Below are positions 6,018 through 12,095 of a stretch of DNA of 12,095 nucleotides, one piece after another. The stretch comes from Actinobacteria bacterium 13_1_20CM_4_69_9. Lineage in GTDB: Bacteria > Actinomycetota > Thermoleophilia > Gaiellales > Gaiellaceae. The notes under the pieces were generated by a model, which saw only the letters and a program-made list of their open reading frames with translations, was not told the origin of the DNA and did no database searches. The stretch covers positions 1 through 12,095 of the forward strand of contig MNJC01000067.1 in the NCBI GenBank assembly GCA_001920085.1, written 5' to 3'. A program made the translations under genes and the position numbers. Positions within the stretch are counted from its first letter, which is position 1, and each line of letters opens with the position of its first letter.

Positions 6018-7664
6018 ATGGCACTGATCAAGGACACGTCGGTCGAAGAGGTGAAGGCGGCATCCGACGTCGTCGCGGTCGTCAGCGGCCGCACGCAGCT
6101 GCGCAAGGCCGGGCCGCGATACGTCGGGCGGTGTCCGTTCCACGAGGAGCGCACGCCGAGCTTTTCGGTGAACCCCGTCGAGAAGTTCTACTACTGCTTC
6201 GGCTGCGGCGCGAAGGGCGATGTCATCACGTTCGTGCGCGAGACCGAGCAGCTGGACTTCGCCGGCGCGGTCGAGTGGCTCGCGGACCGCTTCAACGTGC
6301 AGATCGAGTACGAGGAGACCACGCCGGAGCAAGATGCGCGGCGCCGCCGGCGCGAACGCCTCCTCGAGCTGCTCGACGCAGCGGCGACGTTCTACGAGCG
6401 GTACCTCTGGGACTCTCAGGCGGGCTCGCTTGCGCGCGATTACCTTGCCGGGCGCGGTCTGAACGAGGAGGTGTGCCGCGAGTACCGCCTCGGTCTCGCG
6501 CTCGGCGGCACGACGCTCGCACGCAAGGCTTTCGAGCGCGGCTTCACGCGGGAGGAGCTCGCCGCCGCCGGTCTCGTCAACCGCCGCGGCAACGACTACT
6601 TCTCCGGCCGCTTGCTCTTTCCACTCGCAGATGCCCGCGGCCGCGTGCTCGGGTTCCAGGCGCGCAAGCTGCGCGAGGACGATCCGATGCGCGCAAAATA
6701 CGTGAACTCGCCCGAAGGAGAGCTCTTTCGCAAGGGCGACATGCTGTACGGGCTCGACCGCGCGCGCGCGGCGATCGCCAAGCAGGAGCGTGCCGTGGTC
6801 GTCGAGGGCAACACCGATGTGCTCGCGTTGCGCCAAGCCGGCGTCGAGCCCGTAGTCGCGTCGATGGGCACCGCGCTCACGGATCGTCAGCTGAAGGAGC
6901 TCGGTCGCCTGACGAAACGACTCTGGCTGTGCTTCGACGGCGACGCGGCCGGCGAAGCGGCCACACTGCGCGGAATGGAGCTCGCCGCTGCGCAGGGCTT
7001 CGAGGTGCACGTCGTCGCGCTGCCGCCCGGACTCGATCCGGCAGATCTCGCCGACGGCTTCGAGCAGCGCCTCGGCTCCGCCGAGAGCTACCTGCTCTAT
7101 CGGACGCGCATCGAGATCGAGCGTGCGGCCGATCGTCAGGAGGCCTTCGTCCGCGTGCGAGACGTGCTCGCTCGCTTCGAGGACTCGCCGCAGCGACAGG
7201 ACGCGATCCGCTTCGCTGCCGACAAGCTCGACCTTCCGAAGGAAACGCAGGCCGGGCTTGCGCCACGCGTCGCTTCGCCGACGACAGGACAGGTGTCGCC
7301 TCGGTTGCTCGACGCCGGTGCGCGTCTCGAGCGGCACGCTCTCGCCGGTGTCACGGCGCACCGCTCGCTCGTGCCGATCCTTGCGGAGCTCGGTCCCGAG
7401 CACTTCGACTCCGAGGAGCACCGGCAGCTCCGTGAGCAGCTCGTCGCGGGAGGCGAGCTCGATCCCGAGCTCGACGCTCGGGCCGCGTCCGAGGGAATCG
7501 ACGCCCGCACGGCCGAAGAGCTGCTGCTGAGGCTGCGCGAGCGGCGCATTCGCCGCGAGCTGGCGGACGCGGACCCGGCGCGGACGCTCGAGCTGCAGGC
7601 GACGCTCGCACGGATCCGCGCCGCGATCGAAGAGCTCGCGTCGGCGCAGCCGATCTCGCGCTGA
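6018..7664 (+). CDS. dnaG: DNA primase
   Basis: DnaG makes the RNA primers for lagging-strand synthesis. The 548-residue protein is shorter than E. coli DnaG (~580) but has all domains. The N-terminal zinc ribbon has C39, H42, C60 and C63 (CPFH...CFGC, 17 residues between). The RNA-polymerase core includes YFSGRLLFPLADARGRVLGF at about 194-213 and KYVNSPE at 227-233. In the TOPRIM part, VVVEGNTDVLAL at 260-271 carries the catalytic E263 (the more common form is EGYxD), and FDGDAAG at 306-312 supplies D307 and D309; GLDPADL at 338-344 follows. The last ~150 residues are helical and charged and probably form the helicase-interaction domain. ATG 6018 has GGGG six bases upstream and starts 2 bp after the dgt stop, so co-transcription is likely. 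The downstream gene is convergent, 16 bp away. Confidence 0.96.
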   Translation: MALIKDTSVEEVKAASDVVAVVSGRTQLRKAGPRYVGRCPFHEERTPSFSVNPVEKFYYCFGCGAKGDVITFVRETEQLDFAGAVEWLADRFNVQIEYEETTPEQDARRRRRERLLELLDAAATFYERYLWDSQAGSLARDYLAGRGLNEEVCREYRLGLALGGTTLARKAFERGFTREELAAAGLVNRRGNDYFSGRLLFPLADARGRVLGFQARKLREDDPMRAKYVNSPEGELFRKGDMLYGLDRARAAIAKQERAVVVEGNTDVLALRQAGVEPVVASMGTALTDRQLKELGRLTKRLWLCFDGDAAGEAATLRGMELAAAQGFEVHVVALPPGLDPADLADGFEQRLGSAESYLLYRTRIEIERAADRQEAFVRVRDVLARFEDSPQRQDAIRFAADKLDLPKETQAGLAPRVASPTTGQVSPRLLDAGARLERHALAGVTAHRSLVPILAELGPEHFDSEEHRQLREQLVAGGELDPELDARAASEGIDARTAEELLLRLRERRIRRELADADPARTLELQATLARIRAAIEELASAQPISR

Positions 7665-7680
7665 CGCGCTCGACTAAGGA

Positions 7681-7845
7681 TCAGCGCCGGGCTTCGCCGG
7701 CCGGCCCTAGGCAGGCGACGATGATCACGCCGACCCAGCCGAGCAGCAATCCCCACAACCAGCCGGCGCGATGCTTCGGCTCACCCACCTTGTGGCCCAC
7801 GAAGATCGCGCCACCCCAGAAGAGGAGAGGCAGAAGAAGTGACAT
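7681..7845 (-). CDS. Small two-helix membrane protein, unknown function
   Basis: Reading the minus strand from ATG at 7845 to TGA at 7681 gives 54 residues. It starts MSLLLPLLFWGGAIFVGHKV, which is a hydrophobic helix, followed by a polar turn with GEPKHRAG (residues 21-28). A second hydrophobic helix, WLWGLLLGWVGVIIVACLG, spans residues 29-47, and the tail is PAGEARR. Two transmembrane segments joined by a short basic loop are visible. The tryptophan- and glycine-rich second helix resembles short bacterial membrane proteins of unknown role, and I cannot name a family. It is convergent with dnaG (16 bp between stops) and divergent from the tRNA. No good Shine-Dalgarno sequence precedes the ATG. 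The clean alternation of hydrophobic and loop segments argues that it is a real gene despite its size. Confidence 0.7.
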   Translation of the reverse strand: MSLLLPLLFWGGAIFVGHKVGEPKHRAGWLWGLLLGWVGVIIVACLGPAGEARR

Positions 7846-7879
7846 GGTGGGCCCATCGGCTGACCGTCGTCGAGGCTTT

Positions 7880-7896
7880 AGCTCAAGCTCCAGCTC
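7880..7896. repeat. Triple AGCTC repeat with 6-bp period
   Basis: AGCTC occurs at 7880-7884, 7886-7890 and 7892-7896, each followed by one spacer base. It lies in the 104-bp intergenic stretch between the small membrane protein start (7845) and tRNA-Asn (7950). It could be a small regulator site or chance. The rest of this stretch shows only the candidate tRNA promoter. Confidence 0.35.
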
Positions 7897-7932
7897 GGCC
7901 TGAACGAGGAAGTGGATTCGCGTCTCAGGGGC

Positions 7933-7938
7933 TAAACT
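7933..7938 (+). promoter_or_regulatory. Candidate -10 element of the tRNA-Asn gene
   Basis: TAAACT matches the TANNNT form of a -10 and ends 11 bases before the mature tRNA 5' end, so transcription would begin at roughly 7945, a short 5' leader. No convincing -35 is found 16-18 bp upstream. The assignment rests on position and hexamer only. Confidence 0.4.
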
Positions 7939-7949
7939 GACGCGCGCCT

Positions 7950-8022
7950 TCCCCAGTAGCTCAATTGGCAGAGCATCCGGCTGTTAACCGGAGGGTTGTT
8001 GGTTCGAGTCCAACCTGGGGAG
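7950..8022 (+). tRNA. tRNA-Asn (anticodon GTT)
   Basis: The 73 bases fold into a complete cloverleaf. The acceptor stem pairs TCCCCAG (7950-7956) with CTGGGGA (8015-8021), and the discriminator is G8022. The D stem is GCTC/GAGC (7959-7962 and 7971-7974). The anticodon stem is TCCGG/CCGGA (7976-7980 and 7988-7992) with loop CTGTTAA, placing GTT at 7983-7985, which reads asparagine codons AAC and AAU. A 5-base variable loop follows. The T stem is GTTGG/CCAAC with loop TTCGAGT (8003-8009). CCA is not encoded; the next bases are CTG, so it must be added after transcription. It stands alone, with no other tRNA nearby. No integrase or attachment-site duplication is seen at its 3' end. Confidence 0.97.
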
Positions 8023-8032
8023 CTGCAGCCGA

Positions 8033-8060
8033 GGGCGGAGCGGGGCCGCCCGCTCCGCCC
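8033..8060. terminator. Strong GC-rich hairpin between tRNA-Asn and a convergent gene
   Basis: GGGCGGAGCGG (8033-8043) pairs perfectly with CCGCTCCGCCC (8050-8060); one further G-C pair (8044/8049) gives a 12-bp stem with a 4-base loop. It starts 11 bases after the tRNA and lies 13 bases past the TAG of the convergent secreted-protein gene. That position suits a bidirectional terminator. No T-run follows on either strand, which is common in high-GC actinobacteria but lowers certainty. Confidence 0.6.
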
Positions 8061-8073
8061 GACCTATGTCGCT

Positions 8074-8562
8074 CTACTTCGATCCGTACGAGGCGGATCG
8101 AATGATTAGCACCCGTGTGAAGCCGCGCGAAGACATCAGTCCCGATCGCCTGATTCCAAGATCGCGTCGGAGCGCCCCAGACGACAGACACTGTGTGTTC
8201 GTCGTCGCCGGGACGTAGAACGAAGGTGTCTCGCCTGTGTCGGTGACGTCGAGGGCAGTTGTAAGCGCTTGCCCGTTGGCAGGGTTGTTGTCGGTGTCGT
8301 AGACGTAGCCGCCGTTCGGCGGCGTCCCGTACCGGGCGACGCCGACGTACTTGAACAGACAGTTGACGGTGTAACTCGCCAGCGCTCCGGTTGCCTTCTC
8401 CACCTTTGTGACCCGCGCCTTCAAGGCGTTGAACTGCGCCGGCGTCACTGCCGCGCGTGACGCGACCGACGTCGTTCGTTCGCTGTGCGCGAAGCCGGCG
8501 GCGACAAAGACGAGTGCGGCAAGTGCAGCGCCGAGTGCGGCGCCTGCCAAAATCCTGCCCAT
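8074..8562 (-). CDS. Small secreted protein with signal peptide and short coiled coil, unknown function
   Basis: ATG at 8562 has a strong purine-rich ribosome site (GAGGAAAGGGG, with AGGGG 7 bases before the start) and gives 162 residues. The open frame extends upstream, but without support. Residues 1-26 (MGRILAGAALGAALAALVFV, then AAGFAH) form a signal peptide with one arginine and a long hydrophobic core. 'TPAQFNALKARVTKVEKATG' then gives a short heptad-like coiled coil. The domain after it is beta-rich, with two cysteines (CLFKYVGV... and QCLSS) that could form a disulfide, and includes 'YVYDTDNNPANGQ' and 'LDVTDTGETPSFYV'. The last ~35 residues are basic (GALRRDLGIRRSG... to the end), unlike the preceding domain. 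I recognise no family. The signal peptide shows export; surface or periplasm-equivalent function is inference. It has its own promoter, listed separately, and is divergent from the Mo-hydroxylase operon. Confidence 0.75.
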   Translation of the reverse strand: MGRILAGAALGAALAALVFVAAGFAHSERTTSVASRAAVTPAQFNALKARVTKVEKATGALASYTVNCLFKYVGVARYGTPPNGGYVYDTDNNPANGQALTTALDVTDTGETPSFYVPATTNTQCLSSGALRRDLGIRRSGLMSSRGFTRVLIIRSASYGSK

Positions 8563-8582
8563 CGTTTTCCCCTTTCCTCGTC

Positions 8583-8600
8583 CCCTCGCTCGAGCGAGGG
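8583..8600. promoter_or_regulatory. 18-bp perfect palindrome in the 5' leader of the secreted-protein gene
   Basis: CCCTCGCTCGAGCGAGGG reads the same on both strands, centred between 8591 and 8592. It lies just downstream of the predicted start of transcription (about 8603) of the minus-strand gene and about 20 bases before its ATG. It may be an operator for a dimeric repressor. Alternatively it may fold as a hairpin at the 5' end of the mRNA, upstream of the ribosome site. No partner regulator is in the window. Confidence 0.6.
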
Positions 8601-8609
8601 CCTGCGGCC

Positions 8610-8638
8610 AGCCTAGGAGAACCTTGGCCAAATGACAA
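8610..8638 (-). promoter_or_regulatory. Sigma-70-type promoter of the secreted-protein gene
   Basis: On the minus strand TTGTCA (8638-8633) is followed after exactly 17 bp by TAGGCT (8615-8610). Both match the actinobacterial housekeeping consensus (TTGACA/TAGGNT) closely. Transcription would start at about 8603, giving a leader of ~40 nt that contains the palindrome at 8583-8600 and the strong ribosome site. This is the best promoter in the window. Confidence 0.7.
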
Positions 8639-8663
8639 GAATCGGACACGTGCCCGTTGTTTC

Positions 8664-8693
8664 TTGACCTGTGCAGGGCTTTCTGCACTGAAT
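8664..8693 (+). promoter_or_regulatory. Candidate promoter of the Mo-hydroxylase operon with an embedded inverted repeat
   Basis: TTGACC at 8664-8669 is a good -35. A weaker -10 lies 17-18 bp downstream (ACTGAA or CTGAAT, 8687-8693). Transcription would begin at about 8699-8700, which is the ATG itself, and no Shine-Dalgarno is seen before it, so the operon may be leaderless. GTGCAG (8671-8676) and CTGCAC (8683-8688) form a 6-bp inverted repeat with a 6-bp gap in the spacer, where a bound regulator would block RNA polymerase. Confidence 0.45.
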
Positions 8694-8698
8694 AGCGC

Positions 8699-9502
8699 AT
8701 GCTCTTACGGGAGGTCGAGTACGCTCGTCCGGCGAGCGTCCAGGAAGCCGTGCGCCTTCTTTCGGACCAGGAAGGTGCCCGTGCCCTCGCCGGCGGGCAG
8801 ACCCTGATCAACGTCATGAAGGCCAGAGCGGCCTCTCCGGACGCCCTGGTCGACCTCAACGGCCTCGACGAGCTGAAGGGCATCGACCTCGGCTCCGACG
8901 GCACGGTCACGATCGGCGCGATGGTCACGTACTCGGAGGTGATCGGCTCGGCCGAGGCCCGGGCGCGTCCGATCCTCGGCGAGGTCTGCGCCCAGATCGC
9001 CGACGTGCAGGTGCGAAACCGCGGCACCGTCGGAGGCAACGTCTGCTCGAACGATCCCACCAACCACCTACCGCCGCTCATGGTCTCGCTCGGCGCGACG
9101 ATGCACATCACCGGCCCGGGCGGCGAACGGACGGTCCCTGCGGAGGAATTCTTCCTCGGCGTCTACATGACCGCCGCCGGCCCGGGCGAGCTCCTCACCA
9201 GGATCAGCGTCCCGCCCGGGAAGAGAGACGGCTTCGCCTCGGTCGCGATCGGCAAGGACGGCACCTGCATCGTCAACGCGGCGGCGTCGGTCAACGGCGG
9301 CGCACGGGTCGCGCTCGGCTGCGTCGACGCCGTTCCGGTGCTCCTGAAGACGGACTCCGTAGAGGAGGACGCCGTCCGGGCGGCGCTGCAGGGCGCGAAC
9401 CTCGACCCGCCCTCCGACGTGCATGCATCGGCCGACTACCGGCGCCACCTCGCGGAAGTCGTGGCCGTCCGTGCCGTTGCCCAAGCGCGGGGGAAGAGCT
9501 GA
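8699..9502 (+). CDS. Molybdenum hydroxylase, FAD-binding medium subunit (CoxM-like)
   Basis: At 267 residues this is the usual length of the FAD subunit of the xanthine dehydrogenase/CO dehydrogenase family. It passes electrons from the iron-sulfur subunit to an acceptor. The N-terminal 'EVEYARPASVQEAVRLLSD' is the standard opening. AGGQTL at residues 31-36 and TVGGNVCSNDP at 110-120 are the two FAD pyrophosphate-binding motifs; the second is more often TIGGN(x)AHADP, so the residues after TVGGN are a variant. The C-terminal third (NAAASVNGGARVALGCV...) matches the small C-terminal domain. ATG 8699 is chosen for its fit to the family N-terminus and the promoter spacing. The stop TGA 9500-9502 overlaps the next ATG by one base (TGATG), which supports coupling. 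It is the first gene of an M-S-L ordered operon like coxMSL. Confidence 0.92.
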   Translation: MLLREVEYARPASVQEAVRLLSDQEGARALAGGQTLINVMKARAASPDALVDLNGLDELKGIDLGSDGTVTIGAMVTYSEVIGSAEARARPILGEVCAQIADVQVRNRGTVGGNVCSNDPTNHLPPLMVSLGATMHITGPGGERTVPAEEFFLGVYMTAAGPGELLTRISVPPGKRDGFASVAIGKDGTCIVNAAASVNGGARVALGCVDAVPVLLKTDSVEEDAVRAALQGANLDPPSDVHASADYRRHLAEVVAVRAVAQARGKS

Positions 9503-9954
9503 TGGACGTCAAGGTCACGGTCAACGGCGAGACCTACGAGCGCGACGTGGAGCCGCGGAAGCTGCTGATCCACTTCCTACGCGACGACCTCGACCTGACC
9601 GGCAGCCACATCGGGTGCGACACCGGCAACTGCGGCGCCTGCTCCGTCATCGTCGACGGCGTCCTGCTCAAGAGCTGCATGATGCTCGCGGTCCAGGCCG
9701 ACGGCGCAAAGATCGAGACCGTCGAAGGCCTCGCACGCGACGGGGAGCTGAACGGGCTCCAGCAGGCGTTCTCGGACCACCACGCGCTGCAGTGCGGATA
9801 CTGCACGCCCGGCATGCTCATGAGCGCGACGGCTCTGCTGCGCGCCAACCCGCGTCCGAGCGAGGACGAGATCCGCAAGGGGATCCAGGGGAACCTCTGC
9901 CGCTGCACCGGCTACGTCAACATCGTCGACGCGATCAAGGCCGCGACCGAATGA
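9502..9954 (+). CDS. Molybdenum hydroxylase, [2Fe-2S] small subunit (CoxS-like)
   Basis: This 150-residue protein carries two [2Fe-2S] clusters and relays electrons from the molybdenum centre to FAD. The plant-ferredoxin-type N-terminal domain has C39, C44, C47 and C59 (HIGCDTGNCGAC...KSC). The C-terminal helical domain has C98, C101, C133 and C135 (QCGYCTPGM...LCRCTGY). All eight ligands are present with normal spacing, and the length is typical. The start overlaps the FAD-subunit stop (TGATG). Its stop TGA 9952-9954 overlaps the large-subunit ATG 9951-9953 (ATGA). No signal peptide is visible, so the complex is cytoplasmic by inference. Confidence 0.96.
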   Translation: MDVKVTVNGETYERDVEPRKLLIHFLRDDLDLTGSHIGCDTGNCGACSVIVDGVLLKSCMMLAVQADGAKIETVEGLARDGELNGLQQAFSDHHALQCGYCTPGMLMSATALLRANPRPSEDEIRKGIQGNLCRCTGYVNIVDAIKAATE

Positions 9955-12095
9955 CCGAGACGACCGTCACTCCGGAACGACCGCTCGTCGTCGAGGAGGG
10001 GGAGACGCGGCCCGGCTTCATCGGGCAGAACATCCCGCGCAAGGAGGACAAGCGGCTCGTCCAGGGCGAGGGGGTGTTCTTCGACGACATCAAGCGCCAC
10101 GAGATGGGCTTCGTCCACTTCGTGCGGTCCCCGTATGCGCACGCGCGGATCAAGGCGGTCGACGTCGCGAAGGCGCTCGAGCTCGACGGCGTCTACGGGA
10201 CGCTGACCGGCGACGAGGTTGCGATCCTCACCGACCCGTTCTTCGAGCTCTCCACGCCGCCCGGCGCGCACATCAAGGACTACGCGCTCGCGGTCGGCAA
10301 GGTGCGGCACGTCGGCGATCCCGTCGCAGCCGTCGTCGCGCGGACGCGCGACCTTGCCCGCGACGCCGCCGAGCTCGTCGAGGTCGAATACGAGCCGCTT
10401 CCGCTCGTCCTCGACGGCGAGCAGGCGCTCGCGGACGAGGTGGTGCTCCACGACGACGCCGGCTCGAACACCGTGTGGTCGGGGACGTTCGACTGGGGCG
10501 ACTTCGAGGGCGCGATGGCGGAGGCGGACCATGTGGTCAAGATCGAGCGCCTCCATTTCGACCGTTTCTCGTCGACGCCGCTCGAGTGCTCCGGCTGCCT
10601 CGTCGAGTACAACCGCGGCACCGGGCAGTGGACGATCTACGGCAACCACCAGATGCCCGGGGTGGGGGCGATTTGGATGGCGCCCGCGTTGCGCGTCGGG
10701 ATCGACAAGCTTCGCTTCGTCAGCCAGGACATCGGCGGCGGGTTCGGCAACAAGATCACGCTCCACCCGCAGTTCACCGCGTGCTGCCTGCTCGCGCGCA
10801 AGCTCAACCGTCCCGTGCAATGGACGGAATGGCGCACCGACCAGCACACCGCGAACACGCACGGGAACGAGCGCACGTTCCTCGACGTCACCGTGCCCGT
10901 GAAGGCCGACGGCACGATGCTCGGCTTCTCCGTGAAGGCGATCGACGACTGCGGGGCATTCCCGCGGTACGAGCCCCTCGGCTGCATCATCTGGGCGCAG
11001 GTGACGCCGGGGTGCTACCGCTGGCGGAACGTCCGGGTCGACTTCACACAGGTCTGCACCAATAAGTCGCCGGTCGCGCCGAACCGCGGCTACTCCCGCA
11101 TGCAGCACCTCTGGCTGACCGAGCGGATCGTCGACATCGTCGCGAGCGAGCTCGGGCTGGATCCCGTCGAGGTGCGCAAGAAGAACTACGTCAAGCACGA
11201 GGAGTTCCCGTACGAGACGCCCAACGGCTGCATCTACGACTCCGGCGACTACGCGCGCTGCCTCGACATCGCACTGGATCTGATCGGCTACGACTCGCTC
11301 GAGGAGCGCCGCCGCGACGCGGAGTCGCGCGGGAAGCTGTTCGGGATCGGGATCGGCTCGACGCTCGACTCCGGCACGAACAACTTCGGCCAGTCGATGA
11401 TCCTGAACCCCGACCTGCAGTTCTCCGGCAACAACGAGGGCGCCACCGTCAAGCTCGACATCTTCGGGGAGGTCGTCGTCACGCTCGGCACGGTCCCTCA
11501 GGGGCAGGGTCACGCGACGACCACCTCCCAGGTCGTCGCCGACATCCTGGGCTGCACGCCCGACGACGTGAATGTCCGCGCCGGACACGACACGTACTGG
11601 AACTCGACGGCGCGACGCCCGACGACATCGAGCTCGCCGAGGGGCAGGCGCGCATCAAGGGCAATCCCGAGGCTGCGCTTCCGTTCATGGCGCTCGGCGC
11701 GATCCTCAACGCGAACAACGCCGGGCTACCGGAAGACCTCGACATCACGCTGAACGTCCGCTACGTGTACCGGCCGCCGTTCCAGAAGCCCGACCTCGAC
11801 CGGAAGTACGGCAACCTGACGCTCACGTACGCGACGCAGATCCATGCGTGCGCCCTCGAGGTCGACCCGGAGACCGGCGTCTACGAGATCGTCGACTACG
11901 CCGCGGTCGACGACTGCGGGAACCGGATCCACCCGCAGATCGTCGAGGGGCAGGTGCACGGTGCCACGGCGCAGGCACTCGGCGCAGCGACCCACGAGAT
12001 CTTCACCTACGACGAGGAGGGCAACCTGCTGACGCCCAATTTCTACGACTACCACGTGCCGCACGCACTCGACATGCCGCCGATGAAGAACGGCT
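9951..12095 (+). pseudogene. Molybdenum hydroxylase, molybdopterin-binding large subunit (CoxL/XdhB family), frame-disrupted and 3'-truncated by the window
   Basis: Residues 1-552 (9951 to 11606) read well: FIGQNIPRKEDKRLVQGEGV at 23-42, GDPVAAVVARTRDLARDAAE at 122-141, GGGFGNK at 262-268 (molybdopterin contact), APNRGYSRMQ at 376-385 (active-site loop) and QGQGHATT at 517-524. After GHDTYWNS the frame becomes nonsense and stops at 11753. The family sequence resumes in another frame from about 11603 as LDGATPDDIELAEGQARIKG, then YVYRPPFQKPDLDRKYG, DYAAVDDCGNRIHPQIVEGQ and YDYHVPHALDMPP, open to the window end. The usual 'HSGTYASQ...' helix segment between is missing. The loop is neither the AYRCSFR of form I CO dehydrogenase nor the AYRGAGR common in form II. 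The substrate is therefore unknown, probably an aldehyde, purine-like or N-heterocyclic compound. The ATG is fixed by the ATGA overlap with the small subunit. Confidence 0.85.

Noticed and set aside
5850..7421. Long minus-strand open frame opposite dnaG (523 codons)
   Set aside because: It is an antisense shadow typical of GC-rich codon bias, without any domain; dnaG on the plus strand is certain. The 9912-11588 minus frame opposite the Mo subunit is rejected for the same reason.
7950..8060. Integration site of a mobile element at tRNA-Asn
   Set aside because: No integrase gene and no repeated tRNA 3' end within the window; the following sequence is a hairpin and an ordinary gene.
8074..9111. 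A 345-residue minus-strand protein extending into the CoxM-like gene
   Set aside because: Only the part from ATG 8562 has a signal peptide, ribosome site and promoter; the rest is antisense of the FAD subunit.
9423..11753. A 776-residue large subunit starting at 9423
   Set aside because: Codons before 9951 are out-of-frame reading of the FAD and 2Fe-2S subunits, and codons after 11606 are frameshifted nonsense.
9951..12095. Form I CO dehydrogenase (coxL)
   Set aside because: The AYRCSFR copper-binding loop is absent; APNRGYSRMQ stands there instead.
1..12095. CRISPR array, insertion sequence or toxin-antitoxin/defence system
   Set aside because: No regularly spaced repeats, transposase motifs, terminal inverted repeats or defence-type domains were seen on either strand.

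Overview
The window is gene-dense, GC-rich bacterial DNA. Its codon use, GTG starts, chains of 4-nt gene overlaps and TAGGCT-type -10 hexamers point to an actinobacterium. The gene content (dgt-dnaG pair, CmcI-like methyltransferase, small secreted proteins with a leading coiled coil) would fit a Thermoleophilia-like soil lineage, but that placement is inference. No mobile element, CRISPR array or phage gene is visible, and there is no gene-free stretch above 300 bases.

Layout. (1) 1-573 (+) is the 3' end of a beta-propeller-like gene that enters from the left. (2) 570-4381 (-) is a tight cluster, read from right to left: histidine phosphatase, small beta-rich protein, M48 membrane metalloprotease, M24 creatinase/prolidase-like hydrolase, CmcI-family methyltransferase, then a VOC protein. 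Several of these genes overlap by 4 nt. (3) 4405-7664 (+) holds an SDR oxidoreductase, a dGTPase and DNA primase DnaG. It diverges from the minus cluster across only 23 bp that carry back-to-back -10 hexamers. (4) 7681-8562 holds a 54-aa membrane protein (-), tRNA-Asn (+), a strong hairpin and a small secreted protein (-) with a clear promoter and an 18-bp perfect palindrome near its start. (5) 8699 to the end (+) is a molybdenum hydroxylase operon in the order FAD subunit, 2Fe-2S subunit, Mo subunit; the last runs off the window.

The most striking observation is that three genes (M48 protease, dGTPase, Mo-hydroxylase large subunit) are broken in the same way. Each is well conserved on both sides of one point. 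At that point the frame changes and a conserved block of very roughly 35-50 residues expected from the family is absent. The breaks produce misleading long open frames, such as an apparent M48-M24 fusion. Three out-of-frame internal deletions of similar size in 9 kb suggest an assembly or amplification artefact more than biology, but this needs read-level checking.

I see no clear novel defence or mobile system. Other points of interest are an M24 protein that has lost three of five metal ligands, a Mo hydroxylase with an atypical active-site loop, probable leaderless promoters, and a palindrome and inverted repeat in the divergent control region at 8563-8698.
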